From: Methylobacterium nodulans ORS 2060
GTDB lineage: Bacteria > Pseudomonadota > Alphaproteobacteria > Rhizobiales > Beijerinckiaceae
Direction: 5' to 3'
NCBI RefSeq assembly: GCF_000022085.1
Contig: NC_011894.1
Coordinates: 3,127,501-3,191,500, forward strand
DNA length: 64,000 nt
The translations under genes were made by a program, and so were the position numbers. Position 1 is the first letter of the stretch. Every line of letters begins with the position of its first letter. This document shows positions 8,657 through 18,300 of the stretch, piece after piece. Below the pieces are notes generated by a model that was not told the DNA's origin, did not search any database, and saw nothing but the letters and a program-made list of their open reading frames with translations.

Positions 8657-10492
8657 GTGCCCGACGAGCCGAAACAGACCCAGCGCATCGCCCGGCTGAC
8701 CACGCCGCTCGGGGCGGACCGGCTCGTGCTCGCCCGCTTCGAGGCCGAGGAGGGCCTGAGCACCCTGTTCGAGTTCCGCGTCGACGCGCTGAGCACGCAG
8801 GCGAACCTCGACTTCACCCGCGCGCTCGGCCGCACCTGCACGGTGTCGGTCGCGAGCTACGGAGGCGCGACGCGCCACTTCAACGGCGTGCTCACCGAGG
8901 CGCGCTGGGCCGGGATCGAGCAGTCGGCCTACCACGCCTACCGGCTCACCCTGCGTCCCTGGCTCTGGCTCCTCGGGCGCAAGGCCGATTGCCGGATCTT
9001 CAAGGACAAGACGCCCCTCGACATCATCGAGGACGTGTTCCAGCGCGGCGGCTTCCCGGATTTCGAGGTGCGGGCGAGCCGGGGCGACTACCCGAAGCTC
9101 GACTACTGCGTGCAGTACCGCGAGAGCGACCTCGCCTTCGTGTCGCGGCTGATGGAGCTCTACGGGATCTACACCTTCCACGAGCACGGCGAGGACCGCC
9201 ACGTCCTCGTCCTCGCCGATGCCCGCTCCTGCCACAAGCCGGTCGCCGCCGCGGGCGGGCGGATCCCCTTCGTGGCGCTTGCCGGCAGCGACCAGCCCGA
9301 GGCGGAGCACATCCACTCCTGGGAGGCCGAGCGGCGCTTCCGCACCGGCCGGATGGCGCTCAACGACTTCGACCCGATGAAGCCCGCCGCCGACCTGAAG
9401 GCGGACGCGCAAGCCTCCGAGGGCTACGCGCGCGCCTTGCTCGAAGCCTACGACTATCCCGGCCGCTACACCGAGCAGGAGCGCGGCCGGCGCCTCGCGC
9501 GGGTGCGGCTCCAGGCCGAGCAGGCGCTCGATCACCGCAAGCACGTCGCGGGCGACGCCGTGAGCCTCGCGCCGGGCGGCCTCGCCACGGTGCAGGGCCA
9601 CCCGACCGACGACGGCGAGTACCTCGTGGTGAGCGCCCGCCACGTCTTCGCGGGCGAGGCCTACCGCACCGGGGCCGAACCGGTCGCGGCCGGCGCCGCC
9701 TATCGCGGGCAGTACGAATTCCTGCGCAGCGACATCCCGTTCCGGGCGCCCCCCGTCACCCCGCGCGCCCTCGTGCACGGCCCGCAGACCGCGACCGTCG
9801 TCGCCCGCAAGGGCAAGGAGGGCGAGGAGATCGACGTGGACGAGGAGGGGCGCGTCTTCGTGCAGTTCCACTGGAACCGCGAGCGCGACGTGATCTCCCG
9901 GCCCGTCCGGGTCGCCCAGATGTGGGCGGGCAAGTCCTGGGGCTGGCAGGTCATCCCACGCGTCGGCCAGGAGGTGGTGGTCGAGTTCCTCGAAGGCGAT
10001 CCCGACCGGCCGCTCGTCGTCGGCGCCGTCTACAACAAGAACAACCGATTCCCCTACGCGCTGCTCGACGACAAGACCGTCTCGGGCGTCAAGTCGGACG
10101 CGAGCAAGGGTCACAACGGCCACAACGAGTTCGCACTCGACGACCGCAAGGGCGGCGAGCTGGTGCGGCTGCGGGCCGAGCGCGACCACGAGACCTTGGT
10201 GCGGCGGGCCGAGACGCGCACCATCGGCGAGGCCTTCGCGCCGGCCGCGGGCGCGCCCTCGCGCACCACGACGCTCCGGAACGGGGACGACCGGCTCAGC
10301 ATCGAGAACGGCAACTGGAGCGTCGAGGCCGCCGGCACGGTCTCGATCAAGGCCGGCACGCGGCTCGTGCTTCAGGTCGGGGCGAGCCGCATCGTCATGG
10401 AGCCCGCCAGGATCCGCATCGAATCCGGCGACATCGCGATCGACGGGGCGGCGCATCTCGCCCTCACGAGCGCGCAGCTGAGCATCGGGTGA
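8657..10492 (+). CDS. vgrG: T6SS spike protein VgrG (TssI)
   Basis: Trimeric spike at the tip of the Hcp tube, 611 residues. It starts at GTG 8657 after AGGAGAGG. Residues 1 to ~370 match the gp27-like hub (LSTLFEFRVDALS, YHAYRLTLRPWLWLL, DYCVQYRESDLAFVSRLME). The gp5-like OB fold follows (EGRVFVQFHWNRE, WGWQVIPRVGQEVVVEFLEG, GAVYNKNNRFPY), and then a short beta-helix tip. No DUF2345 or enzymatic extension is present, so this is a structural rather than evolved VgrG. It heads the rightward arm and is followed 9 bp later by an uncharacterised gene that may be an accessory or cargo. Confidence 0.95.
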   Translation: MPDEPKQTQRIARLTTPLGADRLVLARFEAEEGLSTLFEFRVDALSTQANLDFTRALGRTCTVSVASYGGATRHFNGVLTEARWAGIEQSAYHAYRLTLRPWLWLLGRKADCRIFKDKTPLDIIEDVFQRGGFPDFEVRASRGDYPKLDYCVQYRESDLAFVSRLMELYGIYTFHEHGEDRHVLVLADARSCHKPVAAAGGRIPFVALAGSDQPEAEHIHSWEAERRFRTGRMALNDFDPMKPAADLKADAQASEGYARALLEAYDYPGRYTEQERGRRLARVRLQAEQALDHRKHVAGDAVSLAPGGLATVQGHPTDDGEYLVVSARHVFAGEAYRTGAEPVAAGAAYRGQYEFLRSDIPFRAPPVTPRALVHGPQTATVVARKGKEGEEIDVDEEGRVFVQFHWNRERDVISRPVRVAQMWAGKSWGWQVIPRVGQEVVVEFLEGDPDRPLVVGAVYNKNNRFPYALLDDKTVSGVKSDASKGHNGHNEFALDDRKGGELVRLRAERDHETLVRRAETRTIGEAFAPAAGAPSRTTTLRNGDDRLSIENGNWSVEAAGTVSIKAGTRLVLQVGASRIVMEPARIRIESGDIAIDGAAHLALTSAQLSIG

Positions 10493-10501
10493 GGCCGTCC
10501 C

Positions 10502-11053
10502 ATGCCCCAGCCCCGCTTCACCCGCGCCCGCGAGGTCTTCGAGGCCTTCCCGCCGGTCGCCGAGATGATCGCCACCCCACCCACAGACGAGGCCCCGGCC
10601 CGCTTCGCCCGCGCGCTCGCGGCCGGGCCGACCCCGGAAGACGCGGTGGCCTTCTGCGCCCACGCGCTCCCGCGCCGCGAGGCCGTGTGGTGGGCCTGCG
10701 TCTGCGTGCGGGCCCTCCTCGGCATCCGGCCGGGCGAGGAGGACGACGCCCTGCGGGCCGCCGAGGCCTGGGGGAGCGACCCGGGCGAGGCGCAGCGGCG
10801 GGCGGCGCTCGCCCGCGGCGAGGGCGACCGGCGCCTCGCGACAGCGTGGCTCGCGCTCGCCGCCGCGTGGTCGGGCGGCAGCCTCGCGCCACCCGGCGAG
10901 CCGCCGCGCCCCGCCCTGCCGCACATGACCGCGCGGGCCGCCACCATCGCCATCCTGACCGCGCTCGCGCGGGTGACGGCGCGCGAGCGCGCCGCCCGCC
11001 TCGGCGCCTGTGTCGAGGCTGCGCTCGGCCTCCTCGACCCCGCGCGCTCCTGA
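10502..11053 (+). CDS. T6SS-cluster protein of unknown function
   Basis: 183 residues, Ala/Arg-rich and mostly helical, with no signal peptide. Visible features are an N-terminal FxxAREVFEAFPPVAEMI segment, the block REAVWWACVCVRALLG near residue 62, and a C-terminal helix ending LGACVEAALGLLDP. From memory it resembles the small DUF6931 proteins seen beside vgrG and FHA genes in Alphaproteobacteria, but I cannot confirm that. It sits 9 bp after vgrG and 12 bp before tagH, so it is surely co-transcribed with both. A role as VgrG accessory or adaptor is guesswork. Confidence 0.75.
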   Translation: MPQPRFTRAREVFEAFPPVAEMIATPPTDEAPARFARALAAGPTPEDAVAFCAHALPRREAVWWACVCVRALLGIRPGEEDDALRAAEAWGSDPGEAQRRAALARGEGDRRLATAWLALAAAWSGGSLAPPGEPPRPALPHMTARAATIAILTALARVTARERAARLGACVEAALGLLDPARS

Positions 11054-11065
11054 GGGAGGACCGCC

Positions 11066-12367
11066 ATGATCCTGGACCTGACGATCGAGAACGAGACCTG
11101 CCTGCCCGACGGCGGCCCCCTGTCCGTCAGGGTGACGGGCCGGCGCGGCATCGACATCGGGCGCGACGCCTATCTCGACTGGAGCCTGCCCGACCCGTCG
11201 CGCACGATCTCGGGCAAGCACTGCGAGGTGCGCTTCCGCGACGGCGGCTACTGGCTGCACGACGTCTCCAGCAACGGCACCTACGTCAACGGCGCCGAGA
11301 CCCGCATGGCCGGGCCGCACCGCCTGCGCGACGGGGACCGGTTCGAGATCGGCCGCTACATCATCGCGGTGCGGGTCGAGGGCGAGGCGGGCGAGTCGCA
11401 GGCTCCGGCCCCGGCGGCGCGCGCGCCCGAGCCCGTCGCCCCCGACGCCTACTGGCTGCCGGCCGGCGAGGCGGCGGCCCCGATCCCGGCGGCCGAGCTG
11501 CGCCCCGCCCGCGCCTCGCGGCCCGTCCATGCCGGGTTCGACGAGTGGATCGTCGACGTGCTGCCCCCGCTGCCGGCCGCCCCCGAGGACTGGGCCGGGC
11601 GGCCCGCGCCCGCCCGGACGGTCGCGCCCTTAGGCCCGGTCCCGACGCCCCGGCGCGCGGTGCCGGCGGAGTTCTGGGAGCGACCGCAGGAGGCCGCCCC
11701 GGTCCTCCCCGAGACGCGGCTCGCCCCGAGCGAGCCTGCCCCGGAGCCCGCCGCCCCGCCCCCGCGGCCCGCCGCGACCGACGTCGCGGCGCGTTTCGCA
11801 GCGGGCCTCGGCCTCCCGCCGGAGGTCTTCGCGGAACGCGATCCGGGGGACGTGGCGCAAGAGGCGGGCGCGCTGCTGCGGCTGACGGCCGAGCACCTCA
11901 AGGACCTGCTCGCCGCCCGCGCCGAAACGAAGCGGGTCGCGCGCGCCACGCAGCAGACGACGATCCGGGCGCGCAACAACAACCCGCTCAAGTTCTCGCC
12001 CGGCGTCGAGGACGCCCTGCGGCTGATGTTCGCCACGCGCCCCGCGGCGGGCCCCGACCCGAGCGGCTACCTCGACGCCCGGCGCGCCCTCGACGACGGC
12101 TTCTGCGACCTGAAGGGCCATCAAATGAAGACCTACGCGGCCATGCAGGGGGCATTGCGCCTGCTGCTGCAGGATCTCGCCCCCGACGCCGTTGAGGAGA
12201 GCGTCGCGGGCGGCGGCCTCGGCGGTCTCCTCGGGGGACGCCGCGGCCGGCTGTGGGACCATTACGTCCTGCGTTGGCAGGCGATGACCGCGCCCTACGA
12301 GGGCGGCGTCGAGGACGCGTTCATGACCTTCTTCGCCGAGTGCTACGACCGCGGCGGCGCGGCCTGA
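11066..12367 (+). CDS. tagH: T6SS FHA-domain protein TagH
   Basis: 433-residue scaffold that binds phosphothreonine after PpkA phosphorylation and so switches T6SS assembly on. Residues ~10-100 form the FHA domain, with IGRDAYLDWSLPDP, SRTISGKHCEVRF and HDVSSNGTYVNG containing the phosphopeptide-binding Arg, Ser and Asn. A long Pro/Ala-rich linker follows (~115-250). The C-terminal ~190 residues match the T6SS-specific FHA C-domain, including NNNPLKFSPGVEDALRLMF and DLKGHQMKTYAAMQGAL. GGGAGGA precedes the start. Confidence 0.92.
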   Translation: MILDLTIENETCLPDGGPLSVRVTGRRGIDIGRDAYLDWSLPDPSRTISGKHCEVRFRDGGYWLHDVSSNGTYVNGAETRMAGPHRLRDGDRFEIGRYIIAVRVEGEAGESQAPAPAARAPEPVAPDAYWLPAGEAAAPIPAAELRPARASRPVHAGFDEWIVDVLPPLPAAPEDWAGRPAPARTVAPLGPVPTPRRAVPAEFWERPQEAAPVLPETRLAPSEPAPEPAAPPPRPAATDVAARFAAGLGLPPEVFAERDPGDVAQEAGALLRLTAEHLKDLLAARAETKRVARATQQTTIRARNNNPLKFSPGVEDALRLMFATRPAAGPDPSGYLDARRALDDGFCDLKGHQMKTYAAMQGALRLLLQDLAPDAVEESVAGGGLGGLLGGRRGRLWDHYVLRWQAMTAPYEGGVEDAFMTFFAECYDRGGAA

Positions 12368-12484
12368 GCCTCACTGCAACCCCGGCGCAACAGACCCCGC
12401 GCGGCGCGGCACGGCCGCGAAACACGCGGGGGCCACGGTCCCGGCCGTCGCAGGCGCCCCGACCAACGCAAGAGGAATCCGCTC

Positions 12485-13822
12485 ATGTCCTGGACGAGCA
12501 AGGTCGCATGGTCGGAGGGCCTGTTCCTCCGGCCCCAGCACCTGCAGCAGGCGGACCGCTACGTCGAGCACCTCGTCGAGGCGCGGGTGCGGCCGGTCAC
12601 GCCCTACCCCTGGGGCTTCTCGGTGCTGGAGATCGACCACGATCTCGCGCAGCAGGGCCGCTTCGGCCTGCGCCGCGCGGCCGGCATCCTGCCGGACGGA
12701 ACCCCCTTCGACGTGCCGGGCCATGCCCCGCTCCCGGCCCCCGTCGAGGTGCCGGAGGGCGCGGGCCAGCACCTGCTCTGGCTGACGCTGCCGGTCGCCG
12801 CCGCCAATACCCGCGAACTCGACGCGGAGGAGGCCGACACCGCGAGCCGCTACGTCCACGCCACTGAACTCTTGATCGACTCGACTGCGCCGCTGCGGGT
12901 CGAGGAGGAGATCGAGATCGCCCATCCCCGGCTCGCCCTCGACCTGCGTCGCACGGCCAAGCCCGGCTACGTGGTGCTGCCGGTCGCCCGCGTGCTGGAG
13001 GTCCGCGACCACACCGTGGTGCTCGACGAGCGCTTCGTCCCGCCGGTGCTGTCCTGCGCGGCGCACCCTGTGGCGGACGGCTGGATCGACCGGGTGGTCG
13101 GCTGGATCGAGACCAGGCTCGACGAACTCGCGCGCTACGCCGCCGACCCGACGGCGGGCGGCGGCCTCCAGAGCGCGGACTACTTCGTGCTCCAGCTCCT
13201 CAACCGCCACCTCCCGGTGCTGCGCCACTTCCGGGCCTCGCGCTGCGTCCATCCCGAGCGGCTCTACGAGGAGTTCCTGCGCATCGCGGGCGAGCTCGCG
13301 ACCTTCGCAACCATAGAGCGGCGCGCCCGCGCCTATCCGGTCTACAACCAGAACGACCTCGAAGGGGTGTTCGGCCCGCTCCTGCGCGACATCCAGGACT
13401 TCCTGTCCGCGCAGATCGGCCGGCGCGCGATCCGGCTCGAGATCGTCGAGCGGGCGCCCAACGCCTTCGTCTCGACGATCCGCGACCGCAACCTCTTCCG
13501 CAACGCCAACCTCGTGCTCGAAGTCTCGGCGCGCCGGCCGCTCACCGAGATCCAGGCGCAGTTCCCGCACCTGTTCAAGATCGGGCCCAACACGAAGATG
13601 AACGAGATCGTGCATGCCCACCTGCCGGGCGTCGGCCTCGTCCACCTCCCGACGCCCCCGCCGCAGATCCGGGCGATGGCCGACCACGTCTACTTCCTGC
13701 TCGACCGGCAATCGCCGCTCTGGCCGGAATTCAGCGTCGCGAGTTCGCTCGGCATGCACTTCTCGGGCGACTGGCCCGACCTCGCCCTCGAATTGTGGGC
13801 GGTGCTGGAGGGCCGGCGATGA
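12485..13822 (+). CDS. tssK: T6SS baseplate protein TssK
   Basis: 445-residue baseplate adaptor (ImpJ/VasE) that joins the TssFG wedge to the TssJLM membrane complex. The N-terminus KVAWSEGLFLRPQHLQQAD is the classic family signature. Other blocks are RRAAGILPDGTPFD, LRHFRASRCVHPERLYEEFL and the C-terminal YFLLDRQSPLWPEF. It starts at ATG 12485 after AGAGGAA, following a 117-bp gap without obvious signals, and overlaps tssL by 4 bases (ATGA). Confidence 0.96.
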   Translation: MSWTSKVAWSEGLFLRPQHLQQADRYVEHLVEARVRPVTPYPWGFSVLEIDHDLAQQGRFGLRRAAGILPDGTPFDVPGHAPLPAPVEVPEGAGQHLLWLTLPVAAANTRELDAEEADTASRYVHATELLIDSTAPLRVEEEIEIAHPRLALDLRRTAKPGYVVLPVARVLEVRDHTVVLDERFVPPVLSCAAHPVADGWIDRVVGWIETRLDELARYAADPTAGGGLQSADYFVLQLLNRHLPVLRHFRASRCVHPERLYEEFLRIAGELATFATIERRARAYPVYNQNDLEGVFGPLLRDIQDFLSAQIGRRAIRLEIVERAPNAFVSTIRDRNLFRNANLVLEVSARRPLTEIQAQFPHLFKIGPNTKMNEIVHAHLPGVGLVHLPTPPPQIRAMADHVYFLLDRQSPLWPEFSVASSLGMHFSGDWPDLALELWAVLEGRR

Positions 13823-15288
13823 ACGCGCCCTTCGATCCCTTCGGCCGCTCGGACCGCACCATCATCCTGCCGAACCCGGCCGGACGGCGTGCGCCGCAGG
13901 CGGCCCTGCAGGCGACGAGCCCAGCCCCCGAGGCGCCGGTCGCCCGGCGCGTCCCGGCGAGCCTCCAGGCGCCCTTCCCGGCGCCCAGCTTCGCGGCGCC
14001 GCCCGCGATGGGCGAGGACGCCTGGGCGCGCCCCGATCCGCTGCCGCCCGCCCGTGAGCCCGCGCCGCCGGGGCGCGCCCTGGTGCTCAGGCGCGACGTG
14101 GTGGTGGCGCCGAACGAGAACCCGTTCCTGCGCGCGGCCGGGCCGCTCCTCCTGCTGATCGGGCGCCTGCGCGTCCAGCTCTCGCGCGCCTCCTTCGCCA
14201 ACCTGATGGAGCAGGTCGCCGCGGCGATCGAGGAGTTCGAGCGCGAGGTGCGCGGCGCGGGCGCCTCGCCCGAGCAGACGCGGACCGCCAAGTACGTCGT
14301 CTGCGCCACGGCCGACGACGTGGTGCAGAACATCCCGACCGAGGACCGGCACGTCTGGACGCAGTACTCGATGCTTAGCCGCTTCTTCGGCGAGCGCGTC
14401 GGCGGCGTGCGCTTCTTCGAGGAGCTGGAGCGGGCCAAGCTCGACCCGGCCGGCAACTACGCGCTGCTGGAACTGCAGCATGCCTGCCTCGCGCTCGGCT
14501 TCCAGGGCATCCACCGCACCTCCGCGGGCGGGGCCGCCGCGCTCCAGGCGATCCAGCGCAATCTCTACGAGACGCTGCGGCGGGCCCGCCCCGCCCCGGC
14601 CGAGATCTCGCCGCGCTGGCAGGGCCAGGACATCCCGGCGGCCGCAGCCCGGCCGGCGGTCCCGCTCTGGACGGTGGCGGCGGTCACGGCGGCGGCGCTG
14701 CTCGCCCTCTACCTCGCCCTGCGACTCCTGCTGGCGCGCGACGCCGACACGACCGCCGAGACCCTCGTCACCCTCCACCCGACGACCGAACTCGGCATTC
14801 AGCGGCGCGCCCCGGTTCCGCCGCCCCCACCTCCGCCTCCGCCGCCTCCGAGCGGCCCGGCCGCGGCCCTGCGCGACGCGCTCGCCGCCGATGCCTCGGC
14901 CGGGCGGGTCACGGTCGAGGAGACGAACTCCCAGGTCGTCGTGCGGCTCGCCGCCGCGCTCTTCGCACCCGGCGACGCGGCCGTGACGGCGGAGTTCCGC
15001 CCGCTGCTGCAGCGCGTCGCCGGCCTGATCGCCCGCGAGCCGGGGCCGATCCGGATCGTCGGCCACACCGACAGCGCGCCGGTCCGCAACGGGCGCTTCG
15101 CCTCGAACTTCGACCTCTCGGTCGCGCGCGCCAAGGCGGTCGCAGCGGCGATCCGGGCAGCGCCGGAGAAGCCCGAGCGCCTTGAGGTCGAAGGCAAGGG
15201 GCCGGACGCGCCCGTGGCCCCGAACGACACCGTCGAAGGACGCGCCCGCAACCGGCGCGTCGAGATCCTCATCCCCCGCGGCAGCTGA
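13819..15288 (+). CDS. tssL: T6SS inner-membrane protein TssL with OmpA-like domain
   Basis: About 489 residues. The first ~90 are Pro/Ala-rich. The DotU/IcmH domain spans ~100-255 (NPFLRAAGPLLLLIGRLR, YVVCATADDVVQNIPTED, SMLSRFFGERVGG). One transmembrane helix lies at ~281-305, followed by a poly-Pro stretch near 334-343. The OmpA-like peptidoglycan-binding domain fills ~370 to the end (IRIVGHTDSAPVRNGR, NRRVEILIPRG). It is the evolved TssL type, which anchors the secretion apparatus to the cell wall directly. The start overlaps the tssK stop. Confidence 0.95.
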   Translation: MNAPFDPFGRSDRTIILPNPAGRRAPQAALQATSPAPEAPVARRVPASLQAPFPAPSFAAPPAMGEDAWARPDPLPPAREPAPPGRALVLRRDVVVAPNENPFLRAAGPLLLLIGRLRVQLSRASFANLMEQVAAAIEEFEREVRGAGASPEQTRTAKYVVCATADDVVQNIPTEDRHVWTQYSMLSRFFGERVGGVRFFEELERAKLDPAGNYALLELQHACLALGFQGIHRTSAGGAAALQAIQRNLYETLRRARPAPAEISPRWQGQDIPAAAARPAVPLWTVAAVTAAALLALYLALRLLLARDADTTAETLVTLHPTTELGIQRRAPVPPPPPPPPPPPSGPAAALRDALAADASAGRVTVEETNSQVVVRLAAALFAPGDAAVTAEFRPLLQRVAGLIAREPGPIRIVGHTDSAPVRNGRFASNFDLSVARAKAVAAAIRAAPEKPERLEVEGKGPDAPVAPNDTVEGRARNRRVEILIPRGS

Positions 15289-15306
15289 CGCCGAAGGATC
15301 CCCACC

Positions 15307-18300
15307 ATGATCACACTGCCCCGCTCCCGCCCTCTCTGGCTCGGTCTTCTCGCCACGCTCGCAGGCTCCGCCGCCCTCGCGGCGCTCGTCTGGTGGGCCG
15401 GTCCTCTCGTGGCCTTCGGCACAGCGCGTCCGCTCGAAGGCGACCTCCCGCGCGCCGCGCTCGCCGCCGCGATCCTGCTCGCGGGGCTCGCCACCTGCGG
15501 GCTTCGCCTGCGGCGCCACAGGCGGAGCGTAGCGGCGCTCGAAGCCGAGATCAGCCGGGACGAGGGCGACGGCGCGGTCCTCGGCGCGACCATGCGCGAC
15601 GCGCTCGCGACGCTGCGCAAGGTCGGCTCGCCCAAGGGCGACCCGCTCTACGAACTGCCCTGGTACGTCATCATCGGCCCGCCGGGCGCCGGCAAGACGA
15701 CGGCGCTGGTCAATTCCGGGCTCAAGTTCCCGCTCGCGCGCGAGGGCGCCGCCGCCGCGGTGGCCGGCGCGGGCGGCACGCGCTACTGCGACTGGTGGTT
15801 CGCCGAGGAGGCCGTGCTGATCGACACGGCCGGCCGCTACACCACGCAGGATTCCGATCCCCGCGGCGACCGCGAGAGCTGGCTCGCCTTCCTCGACCTC
15901 CTCAAGCGCCACCGGCCGCGCCAGCCCATCAACGGCGTCCTCGTCGCCATCAGCCTGGAGGACCTGATCGCCGGGCCGCCCGAGGCGGTCGCCGCCCACG
16001 CCTCCGCCGTCCGCAAGCGGCTCCTCGAACTGCACGAGCGGCTCGGCGTCGACTTCCCGGTCTACGCCCTGTTCACCAAGGCCGACCTCATCGCGGGCTT
16101 CGCCGAATTCTTCGGCCATCTGCCGGAGGCCGGGCGGCGCATGGTCTGGGGCCATACCTTCCAGACCGGTGAGCGCACCCGCAACATGGTCGGGTCGGTC
16201 GCCGCCGAGTTCGACGCCCTCGTCGAGCGGACGAACGCGTGGCTGCCCGACCGGCTGCAGGAGGAGCCGAACCCGACCTCGCGGGTCGTGCTCTTCGGCT
16301 TCCCGTCCCAGGTCGCCTCGCTCAAGGACCTCGTCGTCGACTTCCTCACCGCCGTCTTCGAGCCGACGCGCTACCACGCGGCGGCGGCCCTGCGCGGCTT
16401 CTACTTCGTGTCGGGCACGCAGCAGGGCACGCCGATCGACCGGCTCATCGGCGCCCTGTCGCGCAGCTTCGGCTCGCAGGACGCGGCGCCCGATGCCGCC
16501 CCGGGGCTCGGGCGCAGCTTCTTCCTCGCCGACCTCCTGCGGAAGGTCGTCATCGCCGAGGCCGGCTGGGTCTCGACGAACCGGGCCGCGTTGCGCCGCC
16601 TGCTGGCCCTGCGCGCGGGTGCCTATGCGGGCCTCGCGCTCGCGGCGGCGCTCGCGGTAGGCTTGTGGTGGACGAGCTTCCTGCGCAACGAGGCGCTCTC
16701 GGGCCAAGCCGCCGCAGGGGCCGCGAAGTACCGCGCCGAGGCGGTCGACGTCCTGCGCGACTCCGTCGTCGCCGACCGCAACTTCTCGAAGGTCCTGCCC
16801 TATCTCAACACCCTGCGCTACCTGCCGGCCGGCTACGCGAGCCGCGGCGAGGCCGGGCCGGTCCTGGCGACCTTCGGGCTCTCCCAGCGCGCGCGGCTCG
16901 GCTCGGCGGCGGAGACCGCCTACCATGCCGGCCTCGAACGCCTGCTGCGCCCGCGCCTGATCTACCGGCTCGAAGAGCTGATCGAGGCCAATCGCGGCAA
17001 TCCGGGCGTCCTCTACGAAGCCCTGAAGGTCTACCTGATGATCGGGCGCCGGCCCGAGGCACCCCTCGACCGCGACCTCGTCCTCGCCTGGATGCGCCGC
17101 GACTGGGCGGAGTTCCTCTACTCCGGCGCGGGCTTCGCCAAGGGCCGCCAGCTGCTGGAGGACCACCTCGTGGCGATGCTCGACCTGGAGGATGCGGGCG
17201 AGCCCGTCGTGTCGATCAACCAGGGGCTCGTCGAGGAGACGCAGCGCACCCTCGCGCGGCTGAGCGTCGCCGAGCGCGCCTACGAACTCCTCAAGTCGGA
17301 GGCGCGCGCCTCGGGCCGCCGCGACTGGACGCTCGCCGCCGCCGCAGGACCCGACGCCGCCCTCGTCTTCGAGGCGACCGGGCGGGGCGACCTCGACGGC
17401 GTGCGCGTGCCCTATTTCCTGACCTACGACGGCTTCTTCGACGCCTTCATCGACCGATTCGGCGACATCGCCGAGGCGGTGGGGCGCGACCGCTGGGTGC
17501 TCGGCGGCGCGGGCGAGGAGGAGGCCTACACGGCGCAGTACGGCTCGCTCTTCGCCGACCTCCTCAAGCTCTACGCCCGCGACTTCGCGGCGGCGTGGCG
17601 CAGCACTCTCGGGCGCCTGAAGCTGCGCCCGCTTGCCGCCGACCGGCCGCGCTACGTGGCGCTCACCGCGCTCGCGGCTCCGACCTCTCCGCTCAAGCGC
17701 CTCCTCGAATCCGTCGGAGCCGAGACGCGCCTGACCCGCGAGCGGCCCGCGGCCCGGCCCGGGACGGAGGCCGATCCCCGCGCCACGAAGGCCGCTGCCG
17801 TCGTGGCCGGCGCGCTGTCGGCGGAAGCCGAGCGGCAGGCCGCGGGCGTGCTGCCGTCCCGCGTGGCCTCGACCGCCTCAGCGCTCGGGCGCCTCGCGCT
17901 CGAACGCACGCCGCCCCAGGCCGCAGGCCCGGCGCGGATCGACGCGAGCGAGGCGCCGGGCGCCGCGATCGAGGCGGGCTTCCGGGCCTTCCACGCCGTG
18001 CTCGACGGCGAGGGCGGGAAGCGGGCGGTCGACGCCCTGCTGGCGAACTTGAGCGACCTGCGCGCCGCCGCGCTGGAGGCCGCCGCGCCGGGCGGGGCGA
18101 CCGCGCCGCTCTCCGCCCAGGCGCGCAACCTGCGCTCGCTCGCGTCCCGCTTCCCGGCCCCGTTCGAGGCCATGATCCAGGGGGCCGCAGCCGAGTTCGA
18201 GGGCAGCGTCACGGGGGCGGCGGTGGCGGGCCTCGCCCAGGGGCTGGCCGAGACCGTCACGCGGGAGTGCCAGGCGGCCGTCGCGGGCCGCTACCCCTTC

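Noticed and set aside
8570..11530. A minus-strand open frame of about 986 codons opposite vgrG
   Set aside because: Antisense shadow without motifs; the plus strand encodes VgrG.
8560..12195. A plus-strand open frame of about 1211 codons over vgrG and tagH
   Set aside because: Wrong-frame shadow: the translation is Arg/Pro/Gly-rich, whereas the other frame gives the VgrG and TagH motifs.
13690..17166. A minus-strand open frame of about 1158 codons opposite tssK-tssL-tssM
   Set aside because: It is antisense to three clearly recognised genes, and its translation is Arg/Gly/Glu-rich low complexity with no family pattern. Such shadows are expected at this GC content.
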